From the NCBI GenBank assembly GCA_000310025.1, contig FN649749.1, forward strand, positions 2,016,945 through 2,038,684: a stretch of DNA of 21,740 nucleotides, given 5' to 3'. This DNA comes from Ectocarpus siliculosus. Taxonomy: Eukaryota; Sar; Phaeophyceae; Ectocarpales; Ectocarpaceae. Position numbers and translations under genes: made by a program. The notes below the pieces were generated by a model that worked only from the letters and a program-made list of their open reading frames with translations, ran no database searches and had not been told where the DNA came from. Within the stretch, counting starts at the first letter, position 1; every line of letters starts with the position of its first letter. Shown here piece after piece: positions 8,356 through 16,179 of this stretch.

Positions 8356-8534
8356 ACAGTAAGCACATTGACGTGAGGCACCATTTCCTTAGGAATTTGA
8401 CAGAAGAGGGAGTGTTGGAAATCAGTCATGTCGCTAGCGAAAGACAGCATGCGGACATCCTGACGAAGGCGCTGCCGAGAGATCTTTTTGAAGTTCATCG
8501 TAATTTTGCTCTAGGCTCGAGATCTGAGAAGTAG
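8356..8534 (+). pseudogene. RNase H C-terminal tail, 5'-truncated
   Basis: This is the last 59 codons or so of pol: HIDVRHHFLRN, VASERQHADILTKALP and the TAG at 8532-8534. There is no start, and it is cut off on the left by the chimeric junction. Confidence 0.88.
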
Positions 8535-8617
8535 AGGTCTGAGTCGTGTTTTATTTTGGTTTGTTGTTTTTCTGTTATATATTTGATCTGGCCGAAGACA
8601 ACAGCCCCAAGGGAGGG

Positions 8618-9034
8618 TGTTCGTGATAGTTGCTGCTGTGTGTGTCGACAGAGTAACGTAGCACAATATGATTGGACAGTTTGAATTGAGGGACTGTCGA
8701 TGTTGCAGATCGCTGAGTAGCCACATATTATCAGAACAGCAAGGAACGTTCTGTAGGAATGCTCCTCGTGGATGGTGCATTTCCCCGAGTGTATTCTTTA
8801 TGGATAGTGCATCAACCAGAGGATTCATGGTACGTTGTGAAGTACGTTGGCCCCTGTTGAGTCGTTGTGTTCCGATATTGTGTTCTGCTTTCGTCCGTTG
8901 GTCGAGCGACGGGTGGTGCTGCGGCGCTGCGGTGCTCGCCCCACCCTTGCTCACTCCACCTTTTGACCTGTTCTCCTGGTCCAAGGTCTCATCAATACAA
9001 CATCTTTTCCCCAGAAGCCACGAGTTTACCAACA
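8618..9034 (+). repeat. Complete LTR, subtype B, 417 bp
   Basis: It follows the polypurine tract at 8609-8617, begins TGTTCGTGATAG and ends GAGTTTACCAACA at 9034, where non-element DNA (ACGTGCACCC) starts. It differs from subtype A mainly in the middle, for example GATTGGACAGTTTGAATTG versus GATTGAGCAGTTTGAATAT, and lacks the 25-bp tandem repeat. Confidence 0.92.
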
Positions 9035-10289
9035 ACGTGCACCCATCTTCGACACAGAAGATATATCTCCCTCCAAAACCCTTCGTAGCGTGTCTGTGTT
9101 GTCCCCTTTTCTCCTACTCCTCCTGCCATCCTGCCCTGCCGTCCGCCAGCTCTGGGCCCTTTGCACGAGGAAAGCAACTATTGATATAGTACCAATGACC
9201 GCCCAGACGGTGTTGGTCTGGGACAGCGGGGCGGACAGCCGTGACCGGACAAAGACCGCCCATGCTGCCAAAAGGAAAGACTCATACAGTAGCACAAAAG
9301 CGCAAGGCGGATCAAGCTGTGAAGATGCGACCCGAATCCAATACAGCCAGACCTGGTGCAGCATTTCTTAGGAACGTTCATGAGGAGGAAGATGGTGGCC
9401 CGACAGGATAATCATTTTTTTCAGCTATTGGAGTATCGAGAAGAGTGGTGCCGAGTACATAGGAAACCATCAAACTCATGGTGCTTGAGGGTAGGTGCCA
9501 ACCACCGAAGGCTGAATATGAGCTCCTTTCCGCTGAAGTGGCGGGGTGGCAGACGGGTAGCGCTCATGGGTGGGTGTTTCACGGCTGCTCTATCTGTGAT
9601 GCCGCTAGCTCATTCAGAGTGACCGTGGATACGATGGTGACGACATGCGACGGCGGTGTGGGAGTGTGGATGAGTGTACTGGCGGGGAGGGAGTGCGAAA
9701 CCCCCGTATAGAAAACCCTTCCGACGGATGGACGACAAGAAGCAGGGAGTATGAAAATACCGAGCATCCCCTTCAACTCGAGATCTCCCCGGGGTTTGGA
9801 ATCCCACTGTATTGACGAGTTGCCCTCCTTCCGTGGGCGGCGTGTCAGAAGACCCCCAAGGCCCGGGTAGCTGCAGCCCCACTATCGAGGGCAGCAGACA
9901 AGTTTTCTCCGCCAATACTTGGGCACGGAGATATATGGTCCAGAAAGAGTGTGAGAAGGGCGGTGCTTCGAAAGGTCCACTCGCTCATGCCAGCGAGCGA
10001 CGTATACTGAGACGACCCGTTTCTCCATCCGTGGTGTCCGGACCCATGGGTTTGGAAGTGCCTCTAAGGATCGGTCATCCGTACTCTTTGAATGTTGTTC
10101 GTGCTACCTACAGTACGCGTCATGCCTCATATACAGCTTTCAACATATTTGGAACAACAACGGCCGCATTCGACCGTAACTACCGCTACTGTTATCACAG
10201 CTCCTTGGGTCGTGCCCGTTCCTGTCCACGTGCCCCCCTGCAATTGTACATGATTCTGTTGATTTTGGGTCGAGTTCGCTTGGACTTGG
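9035..10289. other. Spacer with no firm gene; possible short spliced ORF near 9262-9490
   Basis: No reading frame here is convincing by itself. A 49-codon frame from the ATG at 9262 to the TAA at 9411 has protein-like composition (basic start, then RPGAAFLRNVHEEEDGG). It is followed at 9412-9422 by a pyrimidine run and AG (ATTTTTTTCAG), a good-looking 3' splice site, and by GAGGGTAGGT at about 9486, a good-looking 5' splice site. This may be part of a multi-exon gene or chance. A 192-codon frame at 9812-10390 overlaps the conserved 3' flank of the FNIP locus and is probably not coding. Confidence 0.3.
9262..9411 (+). CDS. Possible small ORF or exon, unknown product
   Basis: It runs from an ATG at 9262 to a TAA at 9411, 49 residues, basic at the start and acidic near the end (NVHEEEDGG). 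I recognise no family. It is immediately followed by a polypyrimidine-AG that could be an intron end, so it may be one exon of a larger gene. Support is composition only. Confidence 0.2.
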   Translation: MLPKGKTHTVAQKRKADQAVKMRPESNTARPGAAFLRNVHEEEDGGPTG

Positions 10290-10853
10290 CCAGTTCTTTT
10301 GGCACATCCTCCAAGGGCGAATCCCTCTCCGACGGTTCTAGGTACAGATGGTACTCCCCCCCCCTCCCAACCTCCACGTTTGAAGGTTGAATGACCAGGG
10401 CTTATGTCATCACAAGTGGATTCGCTTTGCCTCAAACAAGTGTCTGCCCTCTGCCGCCAACGACACACCGCTTCTCCTTTGCCGGTGTACGGCTTTTCAC
10501 GACGTCTCGACGGCTTGGTGCCAGGAAACCGTCCAATCAGCACAATGGCTACCCGAGACGTCCTCCGCGATACTTGCACTGCTGCTGCCCATCAACTTGT
10601 ACCCCTTTCGAGCGTGTAGGGTCACGAACGGACGAAATCGTGAAATGTAGCAAATCGCCAACTCGGTATATGACTGGGCATCATAGGCTTCCTGCTGACA
10701 GCAGTGGGTTTGCCTTGCATGGATCACACCTTACGCACCCGTCTTTCCAACAATACCCTCTCTTGTTCTTTGCCGAAAACAGGACCCACACGACGAGAGA
10801 GCGTGGCTCGACAGCTGTCACAGCAGACGACGTCCGCCACGAGTCACATTTCG
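10290..10853 (-). other. 3' flank of the left FNIP locus, conserved with the right locus
   Basis: Read with the gene on the minus strand this is downstream of the pseudogene stop. Several blocks match the flank of the intact gene (15640-16179), for example GGGCATCATAGGCTTCC at about 10676 and 16043, TGCACTGCTGCTGCCC at about 10575 and 15943, and AATGACCAGGG at about 10389 and 15743. On the minus strand, short matching peptides appear (FRPFVTLHARKGY here, FCPFVTPDFRERY there). The duplication therefore extends past the coding part. It may be 3' UTR or a further exon. Confidence 0.55.
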
Positions 10854-12613
10854 TCAGGAGACGGGCCACACGATTTCGGTGATGGGCTGTTTGAAGTAAT
10901 CCCCGAACGATAGCTGCTGCAGGGAGGCCGGCCACACGACTTCGGTGATGGGCTGGTTGAAGTGACGCCCAAACGATAGCTGCTTCAAAGAGGCCGGCCA
11001 CAAGACATCGGCGATGGGCTGATTGAAGTAATCCCCAAACGATAGCTGCTGCAGGGAGGCCGGCCACACGACTCCGGCGATAATCTGCTGGTTGAACTTC
11101 CAGTGAAACGATAACTGCTGCAGGGAGGCCGGCCACACGACCCCGACAATGGGCTGGTTAAAGTGAGAACCGAACGATAGTTGCTGCAGGGCGGCCGGCC
11201 AGACAACTCCAGCAATGCTCTGGTTGAAATCATAACCAAATGATAGCTGCTGCAGGGAGACCGGCCACACGACTTCGGCAATGGGCTGGTCGAATGCCCA
11301 ACCAAACGATAGCTGCTACAGAGGGACTGGCCACAGGACTTCGGCGATGGGCTGGTTGAATGTCTCCCCAAATGATAGCTGCTGCAGGGAGGCCGGCCAC
11401 ACGACTTCGGCGATGGGCTGGTTGAAGTAATGCCCAAACGGTAGCTGCGGCAGGGAGGCCGGCCAAAAGACGTCGGTGATGCGGTGGTTGAATGCCCAAC
11501 CAAACGATACCCGCTGCAGGGAGGCCGGCCACACGACTTCGGCGATTGGCTTGTTGAATGAATCCCCAAACGATAGCTGCTGCAGGGAGGCCGGCCATAC
11601 GACTCCGGCGATAGGCTGGTTAAAGTCGTGCCCAAATGATAGCTTTTGCAGGGAGACTGGCCAGAGAACTTCGACAATGGGCTGGTTGAATCTATACCCA
11701 AACAATAGCGCTGCTGGACGGAGACCGGCCACGCAACTTCGGCGATGTTCTGGTTGAAGAAATATCCAAACGATAGCTGCTGCAGGGAGACCGGCCACAC
11801 GACGTCGGCCATAGTTTGGTTGAATTCTACTTCAAACAATATCTGCTGCAGGGAGGCCGGCCGCACGACGTCGGTGATTGGGTGGTTCAAGACATCCCCA
11901 AACAATATCCGTTGCAGGGACACCGGCCACACAACTCCGGCGATGGGCTGGTTGAACTTCTTCTGAAACAAAAGCTGCTGCAAAGAGGCCGGCCACACGA
12001 CTCCGATGGTGGGCTGGTTGAACTCATAACCAAACGACTGCAGCTGCAGGGAGACTGGCGACACGACTTCCGTGATGGGCTGGTTAAATGCCCAACCAAA
12101 CGGCAGCTGCTGCAGGAAGGCCGGCCACACTACTTGGGCTATGTTCTGGTTGAAGAAAGACCCAAACGATAGTTTCTGCAGCGAGACCGGCCACACGACC
12201 CCGACAATGGGCTTGTTGAAGAAAGACCGAAACGATAGCTGGTGAAGGGAGGCCGGCCACCACACCGCGTTCACGGCCGTATCCACACTAAACATCAGCC
12301 GTTTGAGTCCTTCAGGCCAAATCATCGACCGTAAGTCCGCTGACGACCAATGACTTACCCAAGTCACACCGCAACCTTGTACAGCCGGTACGCGACTCGA
12401 GATGCAAACCTCTCGACGGCGGTCGTTGGTCGTGATTGGTGATGTGCGAGGAGACCACAAGTTGCGAGGCGTCTGTCCATCTATGCGCACTTGCAAGGTC
12501 TGGACACTTCTGCACGCCCCATAAAACCCTAGGGACACAAGCTGTAGCTCCTGCGTAGACACATACCAACGCTTAGCTTGTCCATCGCAAGCCTGGTTCA
12601 GTGCGATAACCAA
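10854..12613 (-). pseudogene. FNIP-type 22-residue repeat protein, broken paralogue of the gene at 16180-18057
   Basis: An N-terminal leader of about 118 residues (ACDGQAKRWY, ACRSVQTLQVRIDG, SSRVPAVQ) matches the intact neighbour and is followed by 21 repeats of the form W-P-x-S-L-Q-x-L-S-F-G-x-x-F-N-Q-P-I-x-x-V-x. Four lesions are visible. The neighbour's ATG corresponds to GTT at 12610-12608, with a TAG just upstream. Two extra bases lie in repeat 9 (between 11701 and 11769; the period there is 68). CAG became TAG at 11318-11316. TGA at 10856-10854 replaces TTA of the neighbour. The leader also has about 16 extra residues (RTSPITTNDRR...), and repeat 18 has one extra residue. Repeats on both sides of the lesions remain well preserved, so the decay is recent or the repeats are kept alike by exchange. 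Confidence 0.87.
10869..12259 (-). repeat. 66-bp tandem coding repeat array, 21 units (left locus)
   Basis: The 66-bp unit is marked on the plus strand by CAAACGATAGCTGCTGCAGG and GAGGCCGGCCACACGAC. Spacing is 66 bp except 68 bp at the frameshift and 69 bp in unit 18. Most of the unit is nearly invariant; the six bases just before CCAAACGATAG (plus strand) differ from unit to unit. Confidence 0.92.
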
Positions 12614-12790
12614 AGCGTCCTAACACTCGCTCCTTCCTGAGATAGGGGATGGCAGACATACACGCAGGAACGCAAACGAAACGTTTTGTGAGCCTTAGGA
12701 TAGTCTCGAGTGGCTGGGCCAAATCGGAGACAGGGAAGAAAGAAGGAGAGGAGGGAGGTGCTCCGAGTCGATTGTATGAAGAGCGGCCTC
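12614..12790 (-). promoter_or_regulatory. 5' flank of the left FNIP locus, similar to that of the right locus
   Basis: Blocks such as ACACGCAGGAACGCA, ATCGGAGACAGGGAA and CGAGTCGA recur in the same order upstream of the intact gene (18108-18230). On the minus strand both copies have CAG|GAAGGA about 30 bp before the start region, with a pyrimidine-rich stretch before it, which would fit a conserved 3' splice site. It could be promoter, 5' UTR or intron. Confidence 0.45.
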
Positions 12791-15639
12791 TTAGCACTTG
12801 CTAACTGCTAACAGCTGGCCGTGGGCATCAAACAAACATAACGGTTGCCCTGTGACCGCCTGATATTGTTTGTTCATGTTCGACATTCCTCCTTCGGACA
12901 CTGGAGGGCGGCCAAGCACCACATTCAGTACAAATTAGTGCATGTGCCAGTTCCGAAACAATCGCCAGTGCGCGATGGTATTGACAAGCGTGGGTTTCCC
13001 CAGTCCTCCATTAGCATCTCCACAACACGGAACGGCTACATCTTTGGCGAACGGCAAGCGGTTGGGAACTGTTCTCAGCTTCCATCTTGCTGGTCTACCA
13101 GTACGATATCTGAAGAAACTCGTAGTCAGCTCACCCGTCTACAGTCACCTTTCTCCAATTACCAATTACTAGTACAACAAAGAGGGGTATGGTATGTATG
13201 CATAACCCGCGCCCGTGCACCATGATAACAGCTAGTTGGGTAAACGACACACCAGAGTATACCCTGGGGTACTTTGAAAACATGACCACCCTAGCTGGTG
13301 GTCGACGCCTACTCTCCTTCTGACGTATCAAAGCAAGCCCCGGGTATACCCCGCCGCGGCTCACGTTTTTCTGCAAATGTACCCTGCCTTGGCAGGAAAT
13401 GAAAGCCCTGCATGTTCGGCGAAAACCTAACGACACGTAAATAATACACGAAACTTCCTGCTTCAAACAAATAATGGCGAACGGCACGCTCCATGGTTGA
13501 ACGCAGCATTTTCACGACCGACTGAACCACATCATGCACGGAGCACTCCAGAAGAGAAAAAGGGTAGATGCGTGGTAGCAGAGAGAGGGATTCGAGAGAA
13601 CAAAATCAAACGAGTGATCATTCTTGGAGATGGGAATGAGGCATAATGCCCACACTCACCCCATCCCACACATGCATCATATCGTATGCAGTACCGGCGA
13701 TTTTTCACTCTACCTAAATAACTACCGATCATTAGCAAAGGTGGTATAGCAGGTGCAAAGCCAGAAATTGACCACTGTTCACTGCCATGACATCAGCCAT
13801 CTTGGGGACAAGTAGTCTATGTACCACTCAGCCGTCGGGAATTTGGCAACATAGGGAATACCCGGGGTTAACAGGAACCAAATGGGGGTATATTTTCTGT
13901 CGGCAAGGGACGCGACGCCTGGCCCCGGATAAACTTGCAACAAATGGTGTGTACTGCTGATGGCGGGCGGGATGGCGCCGCAAAGTTGTGTTAGGGTATG
14001 GTGCGTGAAGGAGCCGAGGGGGGTGTACAAAGTACACACAGCTGACAGTCAAAAAATGGTAGATGCCTCGAAGATGGGGGCAAAACCATTACCGAGGACC
14101 CGATCTCGATGTAACAGGGTAACCCTGGATAGCGGGTCGAGACCGTGACAACCGATTTCGACCCTCACATATCGTAGCCCTCCCTTACGCCACGCTTTTG
14201 ACGGAACCACGACATAGTGTTTGACGGAACCGCAACATAGTTTCATTTGCTGCAACTCCCTATTATTCATTTTGCAGCATCACCGCAACCCAACCCAACC
14301 CCTCTCACCTTCGGTAGTCAAGGCAGCAACAGCTTTTCACCAATAGCGGAGTGGGCGTGGCTCCGAGGGTCAGCCTGCTTCAGGATGTGCACCCGTTGGT
14401 CAAAGCAGAAAATACGGGTCCGTTTTGATTCATGCGTGCTTTGTAAATCATGGCACGACGACGGTGACGTCTTAGTTGTTAGAAACTGAAACACGATGTC
14501 GTGGTTCTCCACTTCACCGCCGTTGTCAGCATCCCGACAAACGTTAAGCTGAAATTCGAGCATGCTCGTACTGGCCTTGCATGGTGCAACTGCTCCGTAG
14601 TGAACTTCGATAGAGTTAGACTGGCCCTGGAGGTTGTGATCAAACGTGAGGACAAGATGTGTCCGTGATCTCCAACAACAACATTGTAACATAGATTTGT
14701 TGATCCAAAAGGTAGCTATTCACAGCACCTACTACCTGAGAGTTGCTATGAATGACATTTGAGTGCGCAACACATCGTATCGTCCTCTTCGCATGTCCTA
14801 TCGAGTACCGTACCACTGTTTCTCCCTTCGAAACCCAGACCCATCCATGCACATGGGAGGTTTGTTGGGCCTGGCCGGTTCTCATGATGCTTCTGTTGAA
14901 GAATGGGTGTATCTTGAACCACCCGGGTGCTCTTTGGTATGCCACGTTCTCCTTCAGGAATTGGCACCCGGACCCCATCACATGTTCCTCCCGGCCCGCA
15001 TCCGATGTTCTCCAGTCCGCAGAAGCGGCGTCTTGAAGTCACCCATGACAGTGCGAGCACACTACTCGAAAGACAGATACCTCACTGTGAAATACAAGGG
15101 CACAGACAGGTGGCGTTGAGACCCGAGAGGGAAGCCTTGCAAGGAAGACCTCGGATCCCTTCAGTCAGTCGTGTGTGTTGTGGATATCGTCTGAGATACC
15201 CTTGATAAGTGGGCAAGGCGGTGCCTCTCGATGTTACTCGAGATGGTTGGCACCGCGAGTGGTCGAAGACCAGAAGTACGAGGTATTTCTTGTGCTGTGT
15301 AGAGACGTGAAGATATGTTGAACACTGGCGCTTAGTTGGCCAACACACGCAGATAGATTCACAGAGAACGCACAAGTCCACATGACGGCAGTTCCTAGAG
15401 ATGACCAGGAAAGCTAAGAACAATGACTACCCAGAGAAGCCCATGCGAGAGATTCATGCGAAAGTGAGAGACACGCGATCCCTCGAGCAGATAATACTAA
15501 TAGAAGTGGAGGATGGGGGCCAGAGGGGCAGACGACAGAGACCAAAGATGGGATAAAAAAAAAACATATATATAGATGTATATGTGGTGATTTGCAACCG
15601 AGTATGCTTTTGACGTTTTCGGACTTTAGTTTTGGACGA
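12791..15639. other. Gene-poor spacer between the two FNIP loci
   Basis: There are only short overlapping ORFs on both strands, none recognised. The best looking are on the minus strand: 14318-14692 and 14746-15060 (the latter Cys-rich: GCGPGGTCDG, CEEDDTMCCALKC), and about 13309-13540. Any of these could be exons, but no consistent splice pattern is evident. Small repeats include a 23-24-bp imperfect tandem pair at about 14196-14243 (TTTGACGGAACC...ACATAGT). An A-rich and TA-rich stretch lies at 15554-15590. No tRNA or rRNA was seen. Confidence 0.5.
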
Positions 15640-16179
15640 AGCCGAAAATGTTCGTGTATCCTCCTACGGCGAATCCGTCTCCAACGGCTCCAAGTACAAA
15701 CGGGACTCCCCTCCCCCGTCCCACCTCCGCGTCTGAAGTTTCAATGACCAGGGATAAAATGGTCACGGCAGGTTGATATACCGGCCTCGATGACGTGTAT
15801 GCCTGGGGTAACGCTGTTGCCCCGCTACCACACACCTCCTTCGTTGGTGTACGTCATGGCACGACCCGAAGATCCGGTCCCACCAGGAAACTGATCAATC
15901 CACCACAATCGGAATACCCGAGATGACCTCCGCGATACCTGCACTGCTGCTGCCCCCCAAGCAACTGATACCGCTCTCGAAAGTCTGGTGTGACAAAAGG
16001 ACAGAACCGTGGAAAGGAGGGCATCGCCAACTCGATCTGATCGGGCATCATAGGCTTCCCGCGGACAGAAGTGTACGGGCGTTCCTAGCTAATGTAACCG
16101 TCTTTCCAACCAAAACCATCCTTTCTTCTTTCTTGCCGAAAGCAGGAACCGCACGACGAGAGACGTGACTCGGCAACTA
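15640..16179 (-). other. 3' flank of the intact FNIP gene, conserved with the left locus
   Basis: This is the counterpart of 10290-10853. The conserved blocks lie in the same order and at similar spacing, although neither stretch has an obvious long frame. A minus-strand 69-codon frame at 15626-15835 has a peptide (GVPFVLGAVGDGFAVGGY) resembling one at the left locus (GVPSVPRTVGEGFALGGC). That would fit a conserved terminal exon after an intron, or a duplicated 3' UTR. Confidence 0.5.

Larger units (their letters stand above)
8353..9034 (+). mobile_element. 3' fragment of a copy-1-type element: RNase H tail plus complete LTR B
   Basis: Positions 8356-8796 are identical by eye to copy 1's 2319-2759 (441 bp, offset 6037, no indel), including all the variants that distinguish copy 1 from copy 2. 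After 8796, where copy 1 is interrupted by copy 2, this fragment simply continues to the end of the LTR. It therefore looks like the uninterrupted version of the very same locus. Confidence 0.9.

Noticed and set aside
9812-10390. Plus-strand 192-codon ORF
   Set aside because: It does not start at a convincing ATG, has no recognisable motif, and its end overlaps the conserved minus-strand flank of the FNIP locus.
11476-12172. Plus-strand ORFs opposite the left FNIP array
   Set aside because: The same periodic shadow effect; the paralogue shows that the minus strand is the coding one.
10869-12259. CRISPR array
   Set aside because: The repeats are long coding units in fixed frame with no unique spacers of constant length, and the context is eukaryotic.
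14080-14150. tRNA-like B-box (GGGTCGAGACC)
   Set aside because: The T-loop consensus is only partly met, and no matching A-box or cloverleaf pairing could be drawn.
14318-15060. Cys-containing minus-strand ORFs (14318-14692, 14746-15060) as a secreted protein gene
   Set aside because: The composition is mildly protein-like, but no family, signal peptide or consistent exon joining could be supported.
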